A stretch of DNA of 64,000 bases, taken from assembly GCF_008831285.2 (NCBI RefSeq), contig NC_045144.1, forward strand, positions 7,601,886 to 7,665,885. The letters run 5' to 3'. Below are positions 1 to 11,685 of the stretch, piece by piece. This DNA comes from Nymphaea colorata (lineage: Eukaryota; Streptophyta; Magnoliopsida; Nymphaeales; Nymphaeaceae). Below the pieces are notes generated by a model, which was not told where the DNA came from, made no database searches, and saw only the letters and a list, made by a program, of their open reading frames with translations. Both the position numbers and the translations under genes were made by a program. Position 1 is the stretch's first letter. Each line of letters opens with the position of its first letter.

Positions 1-143
1 TAGTCATTTCCGGTGAGGGTGAGAGCTTTGGATGAGTGACCTGACAAGTGACAACCAAGCATTGGCAAGTCGATATTTTCAGCGTTATCTATATCTGCAA
101 GCCAAATTCCCAGACTTGGGCAGCGTGATCATTCTGCCAAGCA

Positions 144-2362
144 ATGGCTCAGGCGATGCTTTCCTCCTCCTCTCCCTCCATGGCGACTGCTGCCCTGCTA
201 CCGTTATCCTCCACGCCCTCGTCATCGCCTTCTTCATCGTCTTCTTCGATCGCCAGGGTTCACACATTGGCGCGCTTCAATACCCCGGCCATTTCCTGGT
301 CTCCTCGTCCTAGAACCAGAGTGTTTGCCAAGTTAGGTGGGAGACATCATATATGGCAAGACAATCAACCGAGAATTTTGCCCATTTGGCTGTGTTTCTC
401 TGACTTTTTTTTCTCTGCTTTCTCATCGCAGGTGGTGGGGAAAAGGATTCGAAGCCTGCGCAGAAGAAGTTTATTACTAGAGAAGAAGAACCGGAGCAGT
501 ATGTCTCTTTATCTCTGTTTTTTCCTTCAATCTGCTTGAACACCAAAGGGGCATCGTTCTCTCAATTTTTTTTAGCCTAGGTTTGTGGATATGGATTCTT
601 GTGCCTTTATAATGTGACGTACAATTGCAAATGGAAAATCAAAATGCAAGATTCGTAAAGAGCTTCAGTGGAAACTCAGCCAGATAATAATGAGTGAAAA
701 CAGCACGTCATATTGCCAGTTCTCTTTATTTACATTTTTCTATTAGTGTATTTTCTATACAGGTTTAAAAGCTTGTAAAATTCCGTTGGTTTAACCTGAG
801 GGAGTCTTGTTTCCCAAAGAAAAAATTTTTACAGTGGGAATCTTCCTGGTTGTATAACTTCATATTGAGAATCGAACTCTTGCCTGCACATCCTTTTTCC
901 CTATTATCTGCGGGATTGTTTATGTTTCCAGGAATTTCAGAAACTAGGATCCGATACTTCTGAATTTCCTTCACTAAGCTTGAAGATTGGTTGAGAGATT
1001 CAGTTCATTACATTCTAAGAATCCAGACGGATCAGAATGGTAAACAAAAGCATCTAGATTGACTGGACATTGACTTTTTATTGTTACCCGAAATTCTTCT
1101 CATCCAAGATTCCATTAACTCAATTCCCGGACGAGTTAAAATTCCTCTCAGAATTCCGGCGAGCTACCATTCATTAGGAACATATGAAAGATGACTTGAT
1201 GGCAAAGAGACAAAATGCACCGGTTGCAGATATTGTAGACCTAGAGCAATTCGACCTCTAATTGGCAAAATCTCCAAGACTAGTGCTATAGTCGACTACT
1301 TTCAGAAAGATAAGGGGATAACTGTCCCTAAACATGCAGACTTTCACTTTCAAAGAACCCCAGCAACTTGCTTTTTGAATCAAACTTCATGCTTTCGGTT
1401 GTTGAGAACCTTTTTGATATAATCAGTACCCCTGCAACAAGGGTTCTTCTAGCTAGAGTCATCCACATTGTTACTTCTTGTATGGATTGCTTTGCTTTCA
1501 CATTTAGGTTGAAAAATGACTAAATTTACTGCATAACATTTTAGTTTCAAATGTCAGCTAGTTCTGTATCTTTGACATTTCATCATTTAGTATTTAGTTG
1601 TTAATCTACTACTTGATGAATAAAATATGCGTTAAAATGTAATGTACTTGTGCATTACATATGATTGTATAGACTATATACATATGAAGCCATAATGCCA
1701 AACCCAACTTTTGAACAATTGCTATGACCCTTGCCCATGTACTCATACCTACGTGATACTGTTAAATATTTTTTGAGAAAGAAGCTAACGATACACTTTT
1801 GAAAAAAACATGAGGTTTGGATCCTTTTTTAATCCTCTGCTTGTTGTTTTGTCTCTTTCAATATTGGTTAAGGTACATTCTGAACACTTGCTTCTGCACC
1901 TACTTCTTACAATAACAACCACTGACCGAATAACTAGAATTATCCCCTAAATTGGAAGATAATCATTAGAAAAGCCAACTGTTCCTGCAGCATCCCTTAA
2001 AGGAGCAAATCCAGAAACATTACGTCCTACTTTCACAACTGGTGGTGACATCATTCTTATTTTCTGTCTTCACGAACATCTCTGCTGCACCCAATGGCTG
2101 GAAGAAATATTCTTTAAATAGATATAACTGGGTTTCGATTTTTACATAAATGTTTCAGTGGAGTACTTCTAGCCTTGGTAGAAGTGATCATTGGCGATGT
2201 AATGGCTTTGAGTGCAGGTACTGGCAGACAGCAGGAGAAAGAGAGGGGGAGAACCCAATGAAGACGCCACTTCCATATATCATTATATTTGGGATGTCCA
2301 CACCATTTGTCATCCTGGCCATTGCTTTTGCAAATGGCTGGATCAAGGTGCCTGTAAGGTAA
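144..2362 (+). CDS. Plastid-targeted small membrane protein, family not recognised (3 exons)
   Basis: Exons 144-336, 432-498 and 2218-2362 join in frame (phases 1 and 2) into 134 residues. Donors are GTGGGA and GTATGT; acceptors are TCGCAG and GTGCAG. Residues 1 to about 55 are Ser/Ala/Arg-rich with almost no acids, as in a chloroplast transit peptide. A short charged middle (KKFITREEEPEQ) leads to YWQTAGEREG and then one hydrophobic helix (PYIIIFGMSTPFVILAIAFA), ending in NGWIKVPVR. The C-terminal block looks strongly conserved in style, like small thylakoid or envelope proteins, but I cannot name the family. The ATG at 144 has a purine at -3 and G at +4; the ATG at 180 is in frame but in weaker context. 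An out-of-frame ATG at 32 opens a reading frame to 313 and would act as an upstream ORF if transcribed. Intron 2 is 1.7 kb. Plastid location is inferred. Confidence 0.8.
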
Positions 2363-4094
2363 TTGTACATGATGAGTGTACATGATGAGAGAATGAAGAT
2401 CCAGAAATCTTCATGGAGGTTCCCTTCTTTCTACTCCTCCTTGTAACTTTGTCTGAGCTTGTATTGAAATTTCATTATGGAGTTACAAACTTGGCCATGT
2501 CAAAGGGGTGGGACGGGGAGGGGGAAGGACTAGAGGAAGGGAGAGCGAGAGTGACAGATAGAAACTGCATTTAGACTCGGACGCCCAATCTTGCTTGCTT
2601 TTGATAATGCTATCAATGGCATGATACTCCAGTACATCTCAAGGTGTTAATGCAGCTGGAGAAGGCCTCTTTCCTGTAGAGAGATGGTAGAGGTTCAAAG
2701 TTTCAAACCTCATTATAGCCCCTTGGGTGAAAAGTAGACCCTCTTGGGGCCCTCCACCACAGAGTCTTGATTCTTGAACTGAGGCAGAGGAAGTACAACG
2801 GATTAAACCAGTGTGTTCAGCCTCAGGTTTTCCACCTTAAGAATGGTTTCTCTGTTGATGAAAAACAAGAACACGTCCTTGCACCAAAGAAGCCTCCTGG
2901 TTACAGATCCCAGATCCTTTGACTTTGAATGCTCAACTGAGTAGAACACTCCCAAGTTGTGTTGACTGCCATTTAGATAGTTTAGGCTTCGTCTAGAACA
3001 TGTGTTTTTATCAGTGACGTGGAATAACAGTGGAACCCGAAGGTCAAGATCACATCATGTTTGCTGCTGCAACAGAGCTATATGGGGATCATCTGAAAAG
3101 AGAGAATTGCTTTCAATGCGTCGGTCTGCAATATATTTCTAACACTCTGCCTAGAATAACCATAACATTTCTCATAAATTCTTGGAGTAATAGACTAAAT
3201 TGATAAGGAATAAACATAACCTTCGAAAAAGCTTAGCAATAAAAGCGAAAAATGAGTTTAGGATCATCAACATCTTCATCCTCCAGTGCTGTAACTATCT
3301 GCCAGCCGTATGTGCAGAAGAACCCTGCATATTTGTTACTATGAAAATGCAATACAGAAGAATCATTAAGTGTTAACAGCTATGAGATCTGATCACCAAG
3401 CCGAGAACGGTTCTGAATCTGTGACTATAATACAGTACAAGTGATCTGATCCTATATTTACCAAATTCAGGACGTAGGAACTGGGCTACATTGAATCAAG
3501 ACCCATAGAGTTGGACCTAAAAGCAGCTGGAAACATGCAATAAGTTTCACCAGAAGAGAAGCACAGAAGCAACGTCAAAACCAACCCTGGAGATTAATAA
3601 GATTTCAAGAAGATTTAGGGAATAGATCTAAACTAAATTGGCATCCTTTGTACACGTGTAACCAAAATAAACCAAAATCTAACAAAAAGACTCAATTTTT
3701 AATGATACAACAAAAACATGTTTACGTTTGATAGCTTTTTCATGCCGAATTCAGTTGTCTAGTATAAAACATTTGACCATGCGCATGTTTTTGTTATTCC
3801 TCAAGAGTTGAATGTGCCTTATAGAATCCCCAACAGAACATTATTTACTAATTCGAAGCAAATTGACTGGTGTAGGCCAGTTTGCAGTGGTATTGAAGAC
3901 ATCCGCAGGACTAACATACAGACTTAAAAACGTGAATATTACCCAAATTGCTTCCTATAGTTTCAGATCTGCTGAAACTATGATAGAAATGCAGAAATTT
4001 ACCATTAAGAACTGGAGGATTATGGCTATAAGAGACCATAAAGAATGGCATTTCCAGGTTGCTTTCATGCCAAACTGAGTATGCAAGAACGGGA
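2363..4094. other. Intergenic, no gene seen
   Basis: The first about 120 bases are probably 3' UTR of the upstream gene. From about 2500 to 3750 the sequence has frequent stops on both strands and no coherent splice-linked reading frame. Nothing else is recognised. Confidence 0.5.
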
Positions 4095-5141
4095 ATGGTA
4101 GAATCGGAGAATATACTTCAATTGCTGCCAAATGAGACTGATTGCTTTCCAGAGTTCCTGGACAAATTCACCGCATGCAGTCGAAGGGTTCTAGGAAGGA
4201 AGAACATGCAGGTAAAATGATTCCAGAAACAATTGGACAGGATACTAGTAGGTTCAGGCTTCAGTGAGAATATAAACGAGTCCTTTAAAAGAACAAGAAC
4301 ATGGTGCAGCTGCTTTATCACCTAAAAGTGATAAAATTATTATGAATCTTTGCTGAAAGGTTAAGCCTCTGAATTGGGCTCCTGATAAAGAATTTATTTT
4401 GATTGTTCCGTACATGTTTTGTAGCTGACTTCTCTGACAGGGGGTCTGCGTGATAACTCCAGCTTACTATTCCAAAGAAAAGAAAGGAGAACGTGAACAA
4501 GGTTACAGGACTAGGGGAATGAAGGCGTTGATAACTCCCCTAGATATGTTTAAATATATAGGTCAACAATTCAGTAGCTGCCCTCATGGTCAAAGTGAAA
4601 ATATCAAGGTTCACAAGAGCACAAAATGTTCTTTGTCAACTACAGTAAGTTCGAAATTCCACCACCAGTCCAGCTGAAAACCTGCTGAGCTCAATTTCCA
4701 ATGTCTCTCAAAATGTGATTCATGGCAACATTAGTCAAGCCAATTACTTTCCTTCCTGCTTGCTGTACAGTCTACAGACCAGTGTGTCCCTGCAGGTACA
4801 TCTTTTCTTCTTCCTGCACTGTTTTCTGGAAATGATGGACCAAATTTCTTTAGAACCAAAAATAAAAGCAATGTAGTCTTTCATATGAGATCAAAACTCC
4901 TTATCCCTAGTGCCTTCGTCAGGTGATTATAATCAGAAAATCAAAAGATGGTTTCATCGTCGGAAGATCAACAACAAAAGCTGGTTTCAACAGGGCACGA
5001 GGACGGCTTGCTCCATCTAACTTCCCAATATTAGCAGCAGATCCTTATAAGGGTCCACACACACATATCCAAAAATGTCTAGCATGTGGTTGCCAACATC
5101 AACAGTATTATGACCACAGCAACATTATTGACTCGCCTTAG
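4095..5141 (+). CDS. Weak three-exon candidate gene, no family recognised
   Basis: Three open stretches, 4095-4211, 4441-4644 and 4923-5141, are linked by acceptable splice sites (donors GTAAAA and GTAAGT; acceptors CTGACAG and CGTCAG). All junctions are phase 0, giving 179 residues from an ATG at 4095. The first exon looks protein-like (ILQLLPNETDCFPEFLDKF). The rest is basic and rich in Ser, Thr, Lys and Gln. The stop at 5141 falls inside the last exon of the opposite-strand gene (5125-5233), so the two would overlap tail to tail by 17 bases. Chance ORFs of this size are common here, so this may be noise or a gene relic. Transcript evidence would decide. Confidence 0.25.
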
Positions 5142-6314
5142 GTGCAGAATGCTGCAGATTATACACTTCAATGCCGGTGCATTCTGGCTTCACAAGGTCT
5201 GCCAGTTCCGTTGTCAATCTTGGGATCACAAACCTGTCAGCATATCAAAACCATAGCATATAATCCTGATTCTTTTGTCTTTATAAATCACAGAGAAAGC
5301 GTAAAAAAGAACCAATAAAACAAGTCTCGTGCGCTTAGCGATACTGAAAGTTGCCCACTACAATCACGAGTGGACGTTTCCTCCTACAACGACTAAGCAA
5401 ATATTTGTCAACTCATTTGTCTTGCCATTTCTGTCTTATTTTTTTGTGAAGAAATCTCTTCACTAGTGGTGATGAATTCATACCTTGAACACAGGAAATC
5501 CACCTTAACGAAGGTGTCTGAGTGGACAGAGCCAAGGGAGCCACAGTTTCTGAACTTGAGCCTCATCTCCTCTGCCGTCTTCCTTTCAGTAGGCATGTGT
5601 CTGTTTAAATTTACATTCCTCACAAAAAGAAGGGTTTAACTGTATATAAAATTAGAGTGCATAGAAAACTATCTCTGTCAAATCCCATTTCAAGACAATT
5701 GGAAGAAGAAAAAGGAGCACTGGCTGCATGCCTTGTTTTCAAGTTAGCACCCCAAGTGGCATGCATTATTGCTGAACCTGGGAAGCTGCTTCCTCGATAT
5801 CAAACATTGCTGCTTGAAGATAACGGACAAGTGAATTGATGAACGATACCAATGTTCAACTGCAACCTACAGCCACAGAAATGCCTTAATATCTACACAG
5901 ACAATTCAATACCAGCTGCCATATTCAGAAGAAAGACTGTATTTGCAGTTTTAGACCCAATAAAGATGCTACTAACGAGTAAATAGCAAAAGCATAAGAG
6001 GTTACGCATCGTTTAGGTAGGTTAGGCATCACACAGTGTCAGTTGTACATATTTCATGCATCATTAATTACTGAACAAATGGATTTTGGCGTTTTGCAGT
6101 TGATAAGACTTGAACTTTCGATGGTCATCGTCAATATGGTATCCAAGGTTGATGGCAGGCATAAAATCCTCCGCTTGAAATTAAATATACTATTTCATAA
6201 GATCAATACTTGCCATTCGTCAACTGTAATGTTTACTGTACAAGTATCCTTCAGGCTGAACCAGGTAATCTGCCGTAATTCCTCAACTAGTTTGCATGTT
6301 AATGTACAGCTGAA

Positions 6315-6371
<57 letters not shown>

Positions 6372-6539
6372 AACAGGAATGTTATTAATGTGTTCGGTGC
6401 TGGACCTAACCTTCTTCAATTTGCATTTCCCTCTTCTTCTGTTCTCCACGTTGTAGTCACCTACCTCAAAAGTTGTTTCCCATCTGCATTTACAGCCGTT
6501 AATACTCAACGAACAGCAAGCAAAATCCCACTGTGGCAT
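5125..6539 (-). CDS. 3' part of an unrecognised multi-exon gene
   Basis: Six minus-strand exons join without a stop. From 5' to 3' they are: up to 6539-6461 (5' limit uncertain), 6281-6237, 6173-6072, 5812-5778, 5578-5484 and 5233-5125 (TAA at 5127-5125). Junction phases agree throughout (1, 1, 1, 0, 2). The best junction is 5484/5233: donor AAG|GTATGA, acceptor CTGACAG. Protein-like pieces include DYLVQPEGYLY, INLGYHIDDDHRKFKSYQLQ, MFDIEEAASQ, TAEEMRLKFRNCGSLGS and LADLVKPECTGIEVYNLQ. There is no signal peptide or membrane helix in this part. I do not recognise the family and assign no function. The acceptor at 5578 has a poor pyrimidine tract; a better-looking one at 5618 breaks frame with the exon before it. 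The 5' exons were not found, and the AT microsatellite at 6318-6368 lies in the first intron. The last two exons are the most secure. Confidence 0.55.
6318..6368. repeat. (AT)n microsatellite
   Basis: An uninterrupted dinucleotide AT run of about 50 bases, inside a predicted intron of the minus-strand gene. Confidence 0.95.
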
Positions 6540-8616
6540 TTATAAATGCATTTTACGATATGCAACTACCTCTTCTCCTTCTGTGGATTATAAATCCCAT
6601 GAATTCATTGTCAATTATGATTACTAAACTTCTGCTTAATTTACGCATATTTTTCTTCGGGAACATCAGCTCTGGTACTGGAAGTGAAGATCCCACATCA
6701 AACCCATTGTTTTATGAAACTGCAGATTTTGGGGCGGAGTTGAGGACCGTGAATTTAATGTCTCCTTTATATATTCATCAATTCGTAGATGCCCAGTCAG
6801 AGAAGGGATTAAAAATCCATGAATTACAGGTTCCTGTTGGAATCCATCAGACAAGGTATCTAAGGACATCCCTGTTGAAAGCATGGATCTAGCATCTTGG
6901 AGTCTCAAAGCTCCTAGGATCCGAGATGGAAGGGATTGAAAGTCCATGGATTACAGGTGATATGTTAAGGACTGATATCCTTATCAAAGTTGCTGATACG
7001 AAATGGAAACTGATATTTACAACATTGATTCTACATTTCCCTTATTCCCGGATCTTTGACAGACCCATGTTCACTATATAAAGTTGTTTATGGCAGAATA
7101 AAAAATAATTTATTTTTTATAAATATAAATAATTATACAATATATAATTTAAATAAAATAATATTAAAAATAAGTTAGCCAATGCCCAATTTGGGGGCCC
7201 CGGACACAATAAATAAATAAATAAATAACTTAACTGGCATCAAATCACCACTTTCGGCGGAGGAGTACGTCCTGCAAAACTGCAAATCCCTTCTTAACGA
7301 AATCATTAACTTCCAATTACTGCATATTAATTTACATCACCTAATTAATTCTCTTACATCAGCTTGTTTGTACTCGTAAATTATATTTGATAGACCTTAA
7401 GAGCCAGTGTGTTTATGTTAGGTATATTATTTAATGATAGCTTTATGTAAAACAAAAATGCTATAAGTGCTTTCTTTAATATAATTTTTAGTTCAAGAAT
7501 CTTATAGTGCACAATTTATTTGTCAAGACAAAAGGTAACAGATTCTAGACTTTGTCAACGGTTATGAGAATAAGAAGTGAAGCTAGCTAAAAGCCATACT
7601 TAAATATAAAGCAAGAGATTAACTAAATGTTTTGCATAAAGAAGTTTGTGAACAAGTAAACACTTCTGCATTTAGGAAGTGAGATGAAGCAGGTATTAAA
7701 CAAGCCGGATGACAAATGAAAAATTTATTAAATAGAGTCACTTTTTTTTTTACTTAAACCAATATAATTCTTTTAACCTAAAACTCAAAAAGTATGTTCA
7801 TAATAAGAACTACCTTTAAAAAAGAGAAAATATTTGGCGTGAAATACATCTTTGGCGTGAAAATATATATGGTACCTTTTGGCCAGTTTAAGTAAGCTCT
7901 TGCTAGCTCAAATCAGGATAGGTTTACCTTAATGAAATAAAGGTATTATTTCTCTACTTTGATTTACCTAACCCAAGTTTCAGTCCTATAATAACTCACA
8001 ATAAAGAAACATTAACTAAGCAACCTTAATATAACTTGTAAAAAATTGAACTTACAACTTTGAATATTGTGACTCACTCCTTGAGGATCAAAATCAAATG
8101 AATGTTAACCTTTATTTTTTCAAGAAAAAGTAGATTGACAATGAGAGGAAGGGTCTCAGAGATAGGCAACAAGAGTCTTTAGAGATTTTGAGTTCCATGA
8201 TCTTTAGATATCTTTCTTCTGAAATCTTCAAGTGGTTTGATAAAGAAGTTGGATAGTCTGTTTTCTTACAAGGTTTTATTAAAAAAAGGAGATACATATT
8301 GAGAAGAACTAGAGTCTATTTTTCACCTTGTGCTCATGGAAGGAAACACTATTAACGATTCCAAGCAGTACCACATTTTCAACAATGTCTAACTTTGGAA
8401 TAAGTTAAAATTAAGTTCTACAATTTATTGAGTGAGTGGAAGGAGTATTTCATCCTACCGCCCAACAAGAAATTCGAAACCTCCACACTGTCCCCAATTC
8501 TCGTATGATGTCAGACCTGCTTTTGATGCTTTAAGATAAACTTCAACTATGTTTTAACTTGTATATAAGTGTCTTCTCTTTTGAAGTATAGGAAGTTCAT
8601 GTCCCAACAGTTAAAA
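6540..8616. other. Non-coding AT-rich region, upstream exons of the minus-strand gene not found
   Basis: AT-rich, with stops in all frames. At 6780-6960 there are words such as 'ccatggattacagg' that recur in related form near 23.1, 25.75 and 34.45 kb, suggesting remnants of one dispersed repeat family. Further exons of the 5.1-6.5 kb gene should lie here or beyond, but I could not identify them. Confidence 0.4.
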
Positions 8617-8745
8617 ACAAAGACAACCACTTACTTGCTCTTGGCCATCAGTTGTATCAACCCCGGTTTCACTCGATAACAACAAAGACAACCACTTACT
8701 TGCTCTTGGCCATCCGTTGTATCAACCCCGGTTTCACTTATGAGT
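8617..8745. repeat. 65-bp tandem duplication
   Basis: Two nearly identical copies, starting at 8617 and 8682, each run from 'acaaagacaacc' to 'ccccggtttcact' with one visible substitution in the shared part. They lie in non-coding sequence. Confidence 0.9.
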
Positions 8746-10002
8746 TTTATAAGGCCATATTTCTTGTGCAAGGAGTTAAATAGACAGTCTTTTACATAAA
8801 GCCGTTCATATTTTTTATGACATAATAAAATAAGCTTAATTTTTTATTTTTTTTAATGTATAGTTAAATGAAAGGTACAAATTTAAGCATGTTCTTATTA
8901 TATCATCAATTTTTTTTTTTAAATGTTTAACATAAAACTCTCAAAGTCATACTTTTATGCCTCTAATATTTGGTTTACTTTAGAGGATAAACAAACTTAT
9001 GGTACATCTTTCAACTTGGGTGTCACCCTTATATTTTTTGCATCTTAAAAGTTTGATTTTGTAAAAAATGATAATAATACATATTAAATAGATCTCATGG
9101 CTTGGTATATCATTTGAAAAGTTAACACTGATACATTAATTAGCAAATTAATAGGGAATGAGTAGTTCTAACTTCCAATGCATCGGTTCCTGAACTTAGT
9201 CGACCGGGCGCCGTCGCGCCGATTAGCCTGTTCATCGATTCGGTTAAATCGGTTTTTAACAGGCTAAAATTATTAAAAATTTATTTATAAAGCTAAGTAA
9301 ACAAATAATATATAAATTTTTTTAAAAGCGTAAAAGAATTTAATTAATTAAAAGGTGGCATATCTCAACCTTAGCGGCCAAATATCGGCTACTTCCGGCG
9401 CATCCTGGCAACATTTAACTTCCCTTAAAATCTCCATTTGGGGTGCGCGATCGAAACCCATATGTGAAACACCGGCGAAAGAAAAAGGAGTTTGAGAGCT
9501 GAGAGCCGAAAAATCCGGCGAAGCTGGTTCCCGTCGTCCGTTCACCGGCGCCACCAACGACCGAGCGAGTGGGTGGCGGACCGTCGTTCTGACAGAGCAA
9601 CTGCCCATTTCTCCGGCATCCGATGCCCACAGGCCGAAGTTCCTTTCCTCTTTCCTGATATTTACGGACATGTCCCTCCCAATTTATCGTTAGGTAAAAA
9701 CCACGTTGCCCTCTAGAGCAGCTACCCATCACTTCCCCTGAGTTTTGTGGGCAGTTTGGTCTTTTCTCTTTGACCGGATGGCAGTCCGTCAGCGTGACGC
9801 CGGCCGAGTCAAAACAAGATGGCACCAAATTAACTCACTGTAAGTGTCTCTCTCTATCTCTCTTTCTCTGCCTCAAAATTTTTTTGCACATCTCTCTAAT
9901 ATAAAAGAGAAGGCCTTTGTCCTCTCGAAGACGAAGGAAGGTCCAAAGGAAACTCAGAGAAGCACTTGCAACTGTCTCCCTCTCTTTGGTTCTCTCTCTG
10001 CA
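8746..10002. other. Intergenic region ending in the HIPP promoter and 5' leader
   Basis: At about 8995-9035 a segment resembles one at 55.35-55.40 kb ('atggtacatc.ttcaact'). From 9350 to 9830 the base composition turns GC-richer. From 9840 to 10002 it is CT-rich, as in many plant 5' leaders, so transcription of the HIPP gene probably starts nearby. No TATA box could be assigned with confidence. Confidence 0.45.
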
Positions 10003-11622
10003 ATGGGTGAAGTACGTTTGAGCCATTTCCTCTGTTAACAGAAAAACTCTCTTCCTATCTGAACAGAAACTCTTTCTCTCCCTCTTTCTCGTTAGCTCTC
10101 TCTCTGTCTCTCTCTCTTTGTGAAGAGAACAAATGGTCGAGTTTTTGTTTTGGTTAGCTGAGCCTTTTTTGGATCTTTCCTTTACTTTTTCCGTCATCAT
10201 TTTGAGAACAAGGAGAGCATGTTGGTGGTGAAGATTTCGATTTTCTCGGCGCTTTTCCCTTTACTGATCAAGTGCATTGGATTGGAGTTTTGAACTGTTT
10301 TATGGTTTTCGAATTTTTCGTTCTTCTAAGGAGAAACAGTTTTTGTTCTTCGTGTTTGTTTCTGTTTTTGGTTAAAAAATTATGTGAACTTATTAATATT
10401 TCAGCGTTGCTCTTTTCTTTTCTTTTCTCTCATTTGGAACAATCGGTTACAGGGCGAGTTATTGTCTGTTAATTCTTCTTATTTCCTATTAGATCTTGAT
10501 CGGAAACGCTCTCTCTCCTACTTTTTAATTCCTCTATTATTTCGCTTCAGTTTCAGTACATTTTTAGCAAAGTCCAAGTAGGAGAAAAAGGAAAAACAAG
10601 GTCTCTCGATATCCCGAACGGCATGGTTCAAAATCCTGCAGTTCCATGAATTTATGATATGTGGAAAGACTTGTTGTTCTTCTAACTAATTAAAAATAGT
10701 ATGCGCAGTAACTCAGTCGTTTCTTTTCTTTACAATAATTTTTCATCGCTACCCAATGCAGGAGACAAAGGAAGAAGAGCAGAAACAAGAGGAGAAGAAG
10801 GAAGAAGGAGGCGGCGAAGGGAAGGAGGGAGGGGAAGCCGAAGCAGATCAGAAGAAAGAAGGAGGAGGAGGAGGAGAAGAGGAGAAGAAAGAAGGAGGAG
10901 AAGGGGAGAAGAAGGAGGAAGAGAACCCAGAGATCGTGTTGAAGGTGGACATGCACTGTGAAGGCTGTGCCAGGAAGGTGCAACGTTCCCTCAGAGGCTT
11001 CCCAGGTCCTCCCTCTCTCTCTCTCTCTTACAGTAATCTTCTGGAATCACCGCTGCCCTGGTTTAGTTCCGGAGCAGTCTATTTTAAGCAAATTATTGGG
11101 TGGTCACACCATTGTCCTGCACCCTCTCTCTCTCTCTCTCTCTCTCTTTCTTTTTCACAAGCAAAATTATGCGGCGCTGGTGTCTTGATGATCTTGAGAT
11201 ATTGAGAAGTATTGATTTAGGTTGAAGATTGCCTAGCTCTTGAGGTTAATGTGACTGGATCTTCCCCTCTCTTTTCATACTTCATCTGCTTTTTTTTTTA
11301 AGTAGCAAACTCGTGGCGGTAACTATGCTTTCTCTCTCTAAAATATTTCTCTTTCTCTCTCTAAAAATATTTTTTTGTTAGAATTTTCTAGAAATTACTT
11401 TATTACCGTGCATGCCCATAGAACGTATTTCTTAACCAGTGAAAATGTTTTCCTGTCATTTGCTTTGAATTAGTTTGCCTTGCACGTGGTTCCAACTTAC
11501 ATGGTCGAAACTATTGCATGTCCAAAGTCTTTCAGTCTTTCATTGATCAATTACAAAGTTGAAGCAGTAAAAGGAAGACTAGTTCAACGATTTTAACCTC
11601 TCTTCACGCACACACATTTAAT

Positions 11623-11685
<63 letters not shown>

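Noticed and set aside
6043-6456. 137-codon plus-strand ORF containing a Tyr-Ile repeat
   Set aside because: Its second half is translation of the (AT)n microsatellite, and the first half is antisense to the better-supported minus-strand exons.
9348-9828. Minus-strand ORFs of 107 and 137 codons
   Set aside because: No known protein pattern; the two frames overlap in a GC-richer promoter-like block. Kept only as a possible first exon in the findings.
10690-10983. 97-codon minus-strand Leu/Phe/Ser-rich ORF
   Set aside because: Antisense shadow of the Glu/Lys-rich HIPP exon 2.
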